From an uncultured bacterium (lineage in GTDB: Bacteria > Patescibacteriota > Minisyncoccia > Moranbacterales > GWC2-37-73), in assembly GCA_903824515.1 (NCBI GenBank), contig CAIJXA010000095.1:1-21494 (forward strand): a stretch of 21,494 nucleotides of DNA, in the 5' to 3' direction. The translations under genes and the position numbers were made by a program. The notes under the pieces are model-generated. The model worked only from the letters and a program-made list of their open reading frames with translations, was not told the DNA's origin and did no database searches. Below are positions 14,196-20,118 of the stretch, piece after piece (the stretch's first letter is position 1; each line of letters opens with the position of its first letter).

Positions 14196-16118
14196 TTATT
14201 TCTTCTCCTCTTCTTTTTTGCTTTCACTTTCAACCTCCGCGTCCTTCACCGCTGGTTCGCCATCCTTTTTTGGCTCAGCGCCTTCAGCTGGTTGTCCCTC
14301 AGCTCCTGGCTGTGGTTGCGCTGCAGCGTAAAGTTTCTCGCCAATCTTTTGAGCGACTTGCGAAAGTGTTTCCGTTTTGGCCTTAATAACACTGATATCA
14401 TCGCCATTTTTCACCTTGTTGAGTTCCTCAATCGCTTCGGCAACAGGTTTTTTCTCATCTTCGGTGAGTTTGTCACCAGCTTCGCGCATCGCTTTTTCAG
14501 TTGAATACACAAGTGTGTCAGCCATGTTGCGAGCTTCGACAAGTTCCTTCTTTTGCTTGTCTTCTTCGGCGTGCATTTCAGCATCTTTAGTCATCTTTTC
14601 AATTTCTTCTTTAGAAAGTCCCGATGAGGCTTCAATCTTGATTGATTGTGATTTACCCGTTGCTTTATCTTTGGCAGTCACATTAAGAATTCCGTTGGCA
14701 TCAATGTCAAATTCAACTTCAACTTGTGGAATGCCTCTTGGAGCTGGTGGAATTCCATCCAAAATAAAGCGTCCCAGGGTTTTATTGCCAGAAGCAACTT
14801 CGCGCTCTCCCTGAAGCACATGAATTTCAACACTAGGTTGATTATCAGCAGCGGTTGAAAACACTTGAGCCTTGGACGTTGGAATAGTTGTGTTACGATT
14901 GATGAGCGGAGTTGAAATTCCTCCCATAGTTTCAATTCCAAGTGTCAGCGGAGTCACATCAAGCAGCAGCACGTCTTTGACTGAACCTTCCAGCACTCCT
15001 CCTTGAATTGCTGCGCCAAGTGCCACAACCTCATCGGGATTGACGGTGATGTTTGGTTTTTTGCCAAAGAATTTTTCAACTGTTTGCAAAACCAAGGGCA
15101 TGCGAGTCATTCCTCCAACCATCACGACTTCATTGATTTGGGAAGTTGAAAGTTTTGCATCAGCAAGTGCTTTCTTCACTGGTTCCAAAGTTTTTGTGAC
15201 CAAATCTCCAACCAATTCTTCCAATTTTGCGCGAGTCAGCTTCATCACCAAATGTTTTGGGCCACTTGCATCAGAAGTGATGAACGGTTGATTGATTTCA
15301 CTTTCCATGGCAGTTGAAAGTTCAATCTTGGCTTTTTCGGCAGCTTCCTTGATGCGCTGCAAAGAAAGAGGATCATTGGAAAGGTCGATACCTTCTTGTT
15401 TCTTGAATTCATTGATAATCCAAGCAATAATAACCTGATCAAAATCGTCTCCCCCAAGATGAGTGTCACCATTGGTTGATTTAACCTCGACGGTGTCGCC
15501 GCCAACTTCCAAAATGGAAATATCAAAGGTTCCGCCGCCCAGATCGTAAACTGCAATTTTTTCATCTTGCTTTTTGTCAAAACCATAAGCTAGCGCTGCT
15601 GCAGTCGGCTCATTAATGATTCGACGAACATTCAGACCTGCGATTTCACCTGCTTCTTTGGTAGCCTTTCTTTGAGAGTCATCAAAATAGGCTGGCACCG
15701 TAATCACTGCGTCAGTGATTTTTTCTCCTAGTTTTTCTTCTGCATCACTTTTGATTTTTTGCAAAATCATCGCAGAAATTTCTTGCGGAGTGTAGTCCTT
15801 GTCGCCCATAGTCACTTTGACAGTTTCGCCAGCATGCACAATTTTGTATGGCATGGTCTTTTCATCTCGCTGAACCTCCGCGTCATGATAAGAGCGTCCA
15901 ATCAAACGTTTGATTGAGAACAAGGTGTTTCCCGGATTTGTCACGCCTTGGCGCTTGGCCAAAAGTCCAACCAATCTTTCATTGGCTTTTGAAATAGCCA
16001 CCATCGAAGGCGTTGTACGATTGCCTTCTTTGTTTTCAATAATTTCTGGTTTACCACCCATCACAACTGCGAATGCAGAGTTTGTGGTTCCCAAATCGAT
16101 TCCAATAATTTTACCCAT
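14196..16118 (-). CDS. dnaK: Chaperone DnaK (Hsp70)
   Basis: An ATP-dependent chaperone that folds and protects proteins with DnaJ and GrpE. From ATG 16118 it is 640 aa and starts MGKIIGIDLGTTNSAF, the canonical first phosphate motif. An in-frame ATG at 16139 would add seven unlikely residues. The nucleotide-binding domain shows AYFDDSQRKATKEAG, INEPTAAALAYG and VYDLGGGTFDISIL. The substrate domain and lid follow, and the tail is rich in Glu, Lys, Pro and Gln. It is third in the order hrcA-grpE-dnaK. dnaJ does not follow; a terminator does. Control may come from the CIRCE site upstream of hrcA, with a weak local promoter also possible. Confidence 0.98.
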   Translation of the reverse strand: MGKIIGIDLGTTNSAFAVVMGGKPEIIENKEGNRTTPSMVAISKANERLVGLLAKRQGVTNPGNTLFSIKRLIGRSYHDAEVQRDEKTMPYKIVHAGETVKVTMGDKDYTPQEISAMILQKIKSDAEEKLGEKITDAVITVPAYFDDSQRKATKEAGEIAGLNVRRIINEPTAAALAYGFDKKQDEKIAVYDLGGGTFDISILEVGGDTVEVKSTNGDTHLGGDDFDQVIIAWIINEFKKQEGIDLSNDPLSLQRIKEAAEKAKIELSTAMESEINQPFITSDASGPKHLVMKLTRAKLEELVGDLVTKTLEPVKKALADAKLSTSQINEVVMVGGMTRMPLVLQTVEKFFGKKPNITVNPDEVVALGAAIQGGVLEGSVKDVLLLDVTPLTLGIETMGGISTPLINRNTTIPTSKAQVFSTAADNQPSVEIHVLQGEREVASGNKTLGRFILDGIPPAPRGIPQVEVEFDIDANGILNVTAKDKATGKSQSIKIEASSGLSKEEIEKMTKDAEMHAEEDKQKKELVEARNMADTLVYSTEKAMREAGDKLTEDEKKPVAEAIEELNKVKNGDDISVIKAKTETLSQVAQKIGEKLYAAAQPQPGAEGQPAEGAEPKKDGEPAVKDAEVESESKKEEEKK

Positions 16119-16176
16119 ATTTTTGTCAGTAATCAACATACAACATCCAAAATTCGATAGGTAGTTGCAGGTCGTT

Positions 16177-16226
16177 ACTAATTAATTAGTTATTATTTTT
16201 TAAATTAATACCTCCGCATGTGTCAA
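16177..16226 (-). promoter_or_regulatory. Possible internal dnaK promoter and palindrome
   Basis: On the minus strand, a perfect TTGACA (16221-16226) is followed 17 bases on by TTAAAA (16198-16203), a poor -10. Downstream is a perfect 14-bp palindrome (16177-16190, ACTAATTAATTAGT). No second CIRCE is seen here. Weak evidence. Confidence 0.35.
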
Positions 16227-16328
16227 TGCAAACTTTTTTCAGAATCTGCTTTCTTTATTTTTTGCAGTTTTCTGTAATAGAGATGCTGAAACAAGTTCAG
16301 CATGACATTGTCTGTTGTATTTTGTATT

Positions 16329-16356
16329 TTGTCTATTGAGCCTAGCGTGCTATACT
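16329..16356 (+). promoter_or_regulatory. Promoter of a possible small RNA
   Basis: TTGTCT (16329-16334), a 16-base spacer and TATACT (16351-16356) with a TGC extension, pointing away from grpE on the plus strand. No ORF follows, only a terminator hairpin. Confidence 0.5.
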
Positions 16357-16362
16357 AACTTC

Positions 16363-16431
16363 AGAGTTTGGCACAACGCTTGCCTGCTTTGCCCCTCGGG
16401 ATATTTAAACTATGCCCGTTGGGGCTTTTTT
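16363..16431 (+). ncRNA. Candidate small RNA, about 70 nt
   Basis: The predicted transcript starts near 16363 and ends in a terminator: GCCCC (16391-16395) pairs with GGGGC (16421-16425), CGGG (16397-16400) pairs with CCCG (16415-16418), followed by six T. A short 5' stem GGCA-caacgct-TGCC precedes it. It does not look like 6S, SRP RNA, tmRNA or a tRNA. It lies on the plus strand between grpE and dnaK, which are transcribed the other way, so it is antisense to any grpE-dnaK read-through transcript. Confidence 0.45.
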
Positions 16432-16449
16432 CTTTCCCCTCTTTTTTAA

Positions 16450-16487
16450 GTTCGTAGATTCGTAATTCATTCGTAGTTTCACATCGG
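16450..16487 (-). repeat. Dispersed repeat B, second copy
   Basis: The complement of this block matches 3105-3142 (CCGAT..GAAACTACGAAT..ACGAATCTACGAAC) with few differences. It lies four bases after the grpE stop. Confidence 0.75.
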
Positions 16488-16491
16488 TGAT

Positions 16492-17088
16492 TTACTCTGC
16501 CACTACTCTCGCCGGCCTAATCACCTTGTCTCCAATCTTATAGCCTTTCATCATAACGGTTTTGATTTTGTTTTTAAACTTCTCTTGCTTTTTCTCTTTC
16601 TCGCAATCACAGTGATCACACCCGCAAGCTTTGTCAGCAATCGCCTCATGAAAAACTGGGTCAAAATTATCGCCGACTTTCGGCGTAATTTCTTCAATTC
16701 CATTCTCAACTAGCACGCCTTCCAATTGTTTTTGAATATACATAATTCCAGTCACCCAACCGCCATCTTTTTGATCCTGCGGAATATGCTCAGTCGACAT
16801 CTGAAAGTTATCCAGCACAGGAATGATTTGCAAAATAATGTTTTGCGTTGCATATTTAATTAAATCTTTTTGCGACTCAAGTTGCATTCTTTTGTAATTC
16901 TCAAAATCAGCCTGCGTTCTTTTCCAACCCTCCAAATTTTTCTCAGCTTGTTTTTCAAAACCCAATTCTCCATTTTCTGCCTCATCAACAGATAAGTCTA
17001 CCTCTTCAGTAGGCAAATCAGAATCAGCAATAATCTTCTCTTCAGCCTCCTTGTCCACTTCGTCAATTTTTTTGTGTTGTTTTTTCAT
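16492..17088 (-). CDS. grpE: Nucleotide exchange factor GrpE with a cysteine-rich insert
   Basis: A dimeric cofactor that releases ADP from DnaK. The acidic N-terminal tail (about 1-45) and long coiled-coil helix (WKRTQADFENYKRMQ, about 55-80) are typical, as are IIPVLDNFQ and GVEEI-like VENGIEEITPKVGDNFDPVFHEAI. The beta domain ends KGYKIGDKVIRPARVV. Between HEAI and the final strands there is an insert of roughly ten residues, with C155, C157, H159, C160 and C162 followed by a run of Lys/Glu. This is not in the textbook E. coli GrpE and may bind metal or form a redox switch. 198 aa. It follows hrcA after 30 bases. Confidence 0.96.
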   Translation of the reverse strand: MKKQHKKIDEVDKEAEEKIIADSDLPTEEVDLSVDEAENGELGFEKQAEKNLEGWKRTQADFENYKRMQLESQKDLIKYATQNIILQIIPVLDNFQMSTEHIPQDQKDGGWVTGIMYIQKQLEGVLVENGIEEITPKVGDNFDPVFHEAIADKACGCDHCDCEKEKKQEKFKNKIKTVMMKGYKIGDKVIRPARVVAE

Positions 17089-17103
17089 AAATTTTAATTA
17101 CCA

Positions 17104-17145
17104 TTTACTAGTTACTGATTACAAGTTACTGATTACTATAAATAG
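17104..17145. repeat. Repeat family D between hrcA and grpE
   Basis: Units of GTTACTGATTAC (complement GTAATCAGTAAC) recur three times at 17104-17139. The repeat supplies the last codons and stop of hrcA and the leader of grpE. Confidence 0.65.
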
Positions 17146-17862
17146 TACCATCGTTGCCCCTAACAATTTTTTAACATACTCAATCATTGACTTATTCTTG
17201 GCATATTCCATTCGCTTTGGACCAATTAAGGCTAAAATTCCTTTTTCTCCAGAACTCAACCTGTAAGGTGAAATGATCATTGAACAGTTGGCAGCTGCCT
17301 CAATTGGGTTTTCCTTACCAATGAAGATTCTAGTTTCACCCTCTCCTATATCCTTCGTGAGCTGATCAAATTTCTCGTCCACATAGTCTAGCATCTCAAC
17401 TAAGCGACACATTTCATCCAATTCCTTGAACTCCGGTTCTTCCATCAGCTCACGCATTCCAAAATCAGAAAATTCATCATTCTCAATCAAGCCGCTAATG
17501 GCAAAATTTCCACTAACATGTGAGAGAAGTTTTGCGGTCGTTCTTGTCAGCCTCGTGTTTTGCGCTTTCAATTTCAAAAATTCCCTTTGCATATCATTCT
17601 GTTGCTGCCTTGAAAGCACCTTGTCTTTCATCATCTCTTCCACGAAATATCGATAACCTTTGTCGGTCGGGATTCTGCCAGCACTGATATGCGGTTGGTA
17701 GAGATATCCAGCTTCTTCAAGAGCTGTCATATCATTTCGAATAGTTGCCGAAGAAACATTAAATTTATATTTACCAGCCAAAATCTGAGACCCAACTGGT
17801 ACCGCAGTTTGGGTATATTCTTCAATCACAGTTGCTAAAATTTTTTGCTGTCTGTCGTTCAT
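17119..17862 (-). CDS. hrcA: Heat-inducible transcription repressor HrcA, short form
   Basis: HrcA represses heat-shock operons by binding CIRCE. From ATG 17862 the protein is 247 aa. An N-terminal winged helix is clear (RQQKILATVIEEYTQTAVPV, NVSSATIRNDMTALEEAGYL, HISAGRIPTDKGYRYFVEE). The C-terminal part with ALIGPKRMEYAKNKSMIEYV is present. It is about 90 residues shorter than the Bacillus-type protein, with the missing length in the middle domain. The last residues (IVISNL) are encoded by repeat D. ATG 17889 in frame would add nine residues derived from a family A repeat and is less likely. Confidence 0.93.
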   Translation of the reverse strand: MNDRQQKILATVIEEYTQTAVPVGSQILAGKYKFNVSSATIRNDMTALEEAGYLYQPHISAGRIPTDKGYRYFVEEMMKDKVLSRQQQNDMQREFLKLKAQNTRLTRTTAKLLSHVSGNFAISGLIENDEFSDFGMRELMEEPEFKELDEMCRLVEMLDYVDEKFDQLTKDIGEGETRIFIGKENPIEAAANCSMIISPYRLSSGEKGILALIGPKRMEYAKNKSMIEYVKKLLGATMVLFIVISNL

Positions 17863-17881
17863 AAAAATAGCTTTTAGCATA

Positions 17882-17905
17882 TTAGGCATTAGCTTCTTAG
17901 CTTCT
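17882..17905 (-). repeat. Family A repeat in the hrcA leader
   Basis: The complement reads GAGAAGCTAAGAAGCTAATG then CCTAA, 20 bases before the hrcA ATG. Orientation relative to the gene is the same as in front of cysS, dnaB and the coiled-coil gene. Confidence 0.7.
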
Positions 17906-17945
17906 CAAAATAGTCGGGCTCATGTTTAAATGATTCTATATTTGC

Positions 17946-17974
17946 ATTATATATTACGCATTAGCAGTCGTCAA
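17946..17974 (-). promoter_or_regulatory. Promoter for hrcA-grpE-dnaK
   Basis: On the minus strand, TTGACG (17969-17974) and TATAAT (17946-17951) with a 17-base spacer. The -35 box lies in the spacer and left arm of the CIRCE element, so HrcA binding would block RNA polymerase. Confidence 0.8.
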
Positions 17975-17987
17975 GCCCGAGTGCTAA
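17961..17987. promoter_or_regulatory. CIRCE operator
   Basis: TTAGCAGTC (17961-17969), nine bases, GAGTGCTAA (17979-17987). It matches the CIRCE consensus TTAGCACTC-N9-GAGTGCTAA with one mismatch (G for C at position 7 of the first arm). It is adjacent to hrcA, which encodes the protein that binds it. Confidence 0.93.
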
Positions 17988-18043
17988 TGCCTAAATACTA
18001 CGCTTCGCTTTACATTTTATTGCATTTGCGTTTTGCATTCTTT

Positions 18044-18117
18044 CTGCACCATATGAAGTTCACCCTTTGGGTATAAACTACGGCAAAAAACAAGTGATGA
18101 GCGTCAAGAAATTGACA
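18044..18117. repeat. Dispersed repeat E, first copy
   Basis: CTGCACCATATGAAGT (18044-18059) and GGCAAAAAACAAGTGATGAG (18082-18101) with the bases after it match 21436-21487. This copy has about 16 additional bases in the middle, including the hairpin ACCC-ttt-GGGT (18062-18071). Confidence 0.7.
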
Positions 18118-18122
18118 CAGCA

Positions 18123-18215
18123 GTGTCATCCTGAGTGAAGTGAATCAGACCAAAGGAGGATGAGCGTAGTCGAAAGGATCTGAACCCAGATTCCTCCACA
18201 CTGATCGGAATGACA
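18123..18215. repeat. GTCATCCTGAG-type inverted repeat element
   Basis: The left end TGTCATCCTGAGTGAAG and centre AAGGATCTGAACCCAGATTC face the right end ATCGGAATGACA. Same family as 13429-13557. An apparent ORF across it on the minus strand is not considered a gene. Confidence 0.65.
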
Positions 18216-18397
18216 TGGTTTTTGCCACAGTATCTTCATCCGGTGCGATTTTCTTTTGTAACTTTTCTTTCCTAAAAAGAAGAGTTAATCCCAACACCGG
18301 ATTGCCACGCATGATTACATGCTCGCAAAGACAGAACATAAAAAATTCCATCAAAAAAAGACCCAAACATTGTCAGATCTTAAAAAAAATTTAGCTA
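18216..18397. other. Intergenic stretch with repeat fragments only
   Basis: 18257-18289 contains GTAACTTTTCTTTCCTAAAA with a partly complementary AAGAAGAGTTA. 18301-18333 is an ATTGCCACGC...GCTCGCAAAGAC fragment of the 4095/13429 family. A minus-strand frame reading LLFRKEKLQKKIAPDEDTVAKT exists but is made of repeat sequence. No gene is called. Confidence 0.45.
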
Positions 18398-18421
18398 ATG
18401 CCACGACGGATGCCGTGGCAT
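18373..18421 (-). terminator. Probable terminator of the 18442 gene
   Basis: ATGCCACG (18398-18405) pairs with CGTGGCAT (18414-18421), loop of eight. On the minus strand a run of eight T follows about nine bases later, so the spacing is not ideal. Confidence 0.5.
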
Positions 18422-18441
18422 GAAATAATAGAATGCAGCAA

Positions 18442-18906
18442 TCAAGATATAAACAAGCCACATTCATCGGCTCCAATTTTTATAACTTTCTGCCTAATAC
18501 AAAGATGGACATGCAACCCCTCATTATTAAAAACTTTTTCCTTACCCTTAGAGAATTTTTCAAGCAGTTTTATTTGTCCATAATTTTCTTCAATGAACAA
18601 AACAGCCCTTTGAGAATTCTTACTCTCAGTAAACCCTTTAATGAGACGCATTTTAAGGGTATCTTTATCTTTAATAATCTTCCAGCTTCCACCGAGCAGT
18701 TCCTCGGCCACAATTATTGCTGGCCCATACCTTTTAAGCTTTTTTTCAATTGAAAAATACTGCTCATCTTCTATTTTTTTATTATCACATTTGACATCGA
18801 TACAAAGATTGAACAATACTTTTTCCACTGGTTCGGGTTTCTTATATTTTAACCAAACAAAAACCAACACGACCAGCACACCAAAAAAATATTTAATATT
18901 ATCCAT
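18442..18906 (-). CDS. Membrane-anchored hypothetical protein, 154 aa
   Basis: ATG 18906 is preceded by AGGAGG four bases upstream, the strongest ribosome binding site in the window, and a promoter lies about 50 bases further up. An ATG at 19005 in the same frame would precede the promoter and is rejected. The protein has one N-terminal membrane helix (YFFGVLVVLVFVWL, residues 6-19) followed by a positive KYKK. Orientation is therefore uncertain: an anchor with a cytoplasmic domain is favoured by the positive-inside rule. The remainder is a soluble alpha/beta domain with four cysteines (LCIDVKC, HLCIRQ, ADECGL). No family is recognised. Confidence 0.75.
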   Translation of the reverse strand: MDNIKYFFGVLVVLVFVWLKYKKPEPVEKVLFNLCIDVKCDNKKIEDEQYFSIEKKLKRYGPAIIVAEELLGGSWKIIKDKDTLKMRLIKGFTESKNSQRAVLFIEENYGQIKLLEKFSKGKEKVFNNEGLHVHLCIRQKVIKIGADECGLFIS

Positions 18907-18952
18907 TATGCCTCCTAAGAAAATTGACGAAATAACCATCTCCTTACTCACA

Positions 18953-18981
18953 TTTTTAGCAGGAAAAGCCGAGAAAGTCAA
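18953..18981 (-). promoter_or_regulatory. Promoter for the 18442-18906 gene
   Basis: On the minus strand, TTGACT (18976-18981) and TAAAAA (18953-18958) with a 17-base spacer and a TGC extension. Confidence 0.55.
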
Positions 18982-19098
18982 GCTCAAAACTTTGACAAAA
19001 GCCACTGGGCGTGTTATTTGTTATTTAGCATAATTAACAAATTCATAGATCACCACAGCCCATGACTTACCATCTGAAACAATGTAAATCATCAAACA

Positions 19099-19485
19099 AT
19101 GACTCTACCTACCTATCTCGGACCACTATTGATGGATACTGGCTTGATTGTTGCCGTTTTATGTCTACTATACGCACTCCATCTTTCTGAAAAAAAGACA
19201 ATTTCAAATTGGCTATTTTGGGCACTTGCTATGTGCTTTTCTATCTTAGTCACTGCTTTCGGCGTCTGTCTAGCATTTTCCCTACCATATCCTAAAATAC
19301 TTTCACTCGCAGCAACCTCAAGATCCTTATTCTTGACTTCAGGAATAATAACATCTGCAATTTCCTTTCCTATAGCAAGAAAAAAAGCTGCTGAGGAAAA
19401 TCAATTCAAGCTTATGCTGTTTTGGCTAGTTGCTTTCTTTTTCGGTTTTTTTTTGATGTCATGCTACTTTGCTCCCCTGAAATGA
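19099..19485 (+). CDS. Polytopic membrane protein, 128 aa
   Basis: Four hydrophobic segments are visible at about residues 7-27, 38-62, 76-93 and 105-123, separated by short basic loops (SEKKTISN, ARKKAAEENQFK). No enzyme motif or known family is recognised. It starts MTLPTYLG from ATG 19099 without a clear Shine-Dalgarno. It is first in a row of three small membrane-protein genes, the next starting 69 bases downstream. Confidence 0.65.
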   Translation: MTLPTYLGPLLMDTGLIVAVLCLLYALHLSEKKTISNWLFWALAMCFSILVTAFGVCLAFSLPYPKILSLAATSRSLFLTSGIITSAISFPIARKKAAEENQFKLMLFWLVAFFFGFFLMSCYFAPLK

Positions 19486-19514
19486 AACACGACAAATTTT
19501 TTCATTTTTCCATT

Positions 19515-19533
19515 TTACTTTCAAAGAAAGTAA
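19515..19533 (+). other. Hairpin ahead of the 73-aa gene
   Basis: TTACTTTC (19515-19522) and GAAAGTAA (19526-19533) are perfect arms around AAA. The hairpin is 10 bases before the AAGGAG ribosome binding site of the next gene. Related words occur at 18257-18289. No T run follows, so it is not a normal terminator. Confidence 0.5.
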
Positions 19534-19554
19534 CAAAACTTTAAGGAGATAGCG

Positions 19555-19776
19555 ATGCTAAAAAAAATTGTATTATTTTCAGCTGTTTTTGCCGGTTTGC
19601 ACTTTCTCGCAAAACGTTTTTTTCTTCCCTATGTGGAGCAAAAAATCAATGAAGATTTTCTTTTATCTTTGATGCATAGTCATAGCTTGGCCACAACCTT
19701 GCGAAATGTGCCAATCGAAAAAAGATATTCAGTAAACGGGGCATTTACTCATTCAATTGAAGAAAGAAGAAACTGA
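19555..19776 (+). CDS. Small membrane protein, 73 aa
   Basis: AAGGAG lies six bases before ATG, a good ribosome binding site. MLKKIVLFSAVFAGLHFLAK forms one N-terminal membrane helix or uncleaved signal; no lipobox or obvious cleavage site. The remainder (YVEQKINEDF, MHSHSLATTLRN) is soluble and has no recognised family. The next gene encodes a protein with the same MLKK-hydrophobic start, 39 bases downstream. Confidence 0.65.
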   Translation: MLKKIVLFSAVFAGLHFLAKRFFLPYVEQKINEDFLLSLMHSHSLATTLRNVPIEKRYSVNGAFTHSIEERRN

Positions 19777-19815
19777 ACTTATCACCCTTGAAAAAAGCTA
19801 AACAATGGAGAATCC

Positions 19816-19977
19816 ATGCTAAAAAAATTAATTCTCTTGCCGCTTCTTTTTATTATTCTTGGATGGCTGCTTTCGCTATACCTACTAATAGAAATATTAG
19901 AACCATCCTCAAATGAAAAATTACCTGAGGCGCAAACGATTTACCCGCGCTGCTTCCCAAAAAATCTCAAGGGATAA
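19816..19977 (+). CDS. Small membrane protein, 53 aa
   Basis: GGAG lies five bases before ATG 19816. The product starts MLKKLILLPLLFIILGWLLS, a single long hydrophobic helix (about residues 4-28). It continues with a short tail (EPSSNEKLPEAQTIYPRC) and ends KNLKG. One cysteine is near the end and there is no lipobox. It resembles the preceding 73-aa product in its first residues and may be a paralog or co-acting peptide. A terminator follows 20 bases after the stop, closing the row of three genes. Function unknown; small single-helix proteins of this type include regulators of membrane complexes and toxins, without specific evidence here. Confidence 0.6.
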   Translation: MLKKLILLPLLFIILGWLLSLYLLIEILEPSSNEKLPEAQTIYPRCFPKNLKG

Positions 19978-19997
19978 AATAATTATCCCGCATTTTT

Positions 19998-20028
19998 AAA
20001 AGCGATGACTAACAATCATCGCTTTTTT
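19998..20028 (+). terminator. Terminator of the small membrane-protein genes
   Basis: AAAAGCGATGA (19998-20008) pairs with TCATCGCTTTT (20016-20026), with a 7-base loop and six T. The stem is flanked by A residues, so it may act in both directions. Confidence 0.9.
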
Positions 20029-20085
20029 ACTATCCGGTATGGTGTGGAATTAGTGGCATCATTTTCGATTTTTTCTATTCCAAAA

Positions 20086-20113
20086 TCTAACATCTAAAAT
20101 CCAAAATCTACTA
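20086..20113. repeat. TA-rich family C repeat after the RhuM gene
   Basis: AAATCTAACATCTAAAATCC followed by AAAATCTA, the simple repeat type also near 3067 and 5592. It lies just beyond the stop codon of the minus-strand gene. Confidence 0.5.
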
Positions 20114-20118
20114 ATTTT

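Noticed and set aside
14091..14504. 137-aa plus-strand frame at the dnaK 3' end
   Set aside because: Runs through the dnaK terminator and antisense to the low-complexity DnaK tail, giving a biased F/L/S-rich product.
16177..16190. 14-bp palindrome upstream of dnaK as a second CIRCE
   Set aside because: The sequence ACTAATTAATTAGT does not match CIRCE arms or spacing.
18145..18366. 73-aa reading frame on the minus strand
   Set aside because: Its last third is the GTCATCCTGAG repeat and the rest is other repeat fragments. No ribosome binding site and no coherent protein pattern.
18908..19033. 41-aa plus-strand frame starting MPPKKIDEITISLL
   Set aside because: It looks protein-like, but it contains the minus-strand promoter and Shine-Dalgarno of the 18906 gene and has no ribosome binding site of its own. 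Retained only as a remote possibility.
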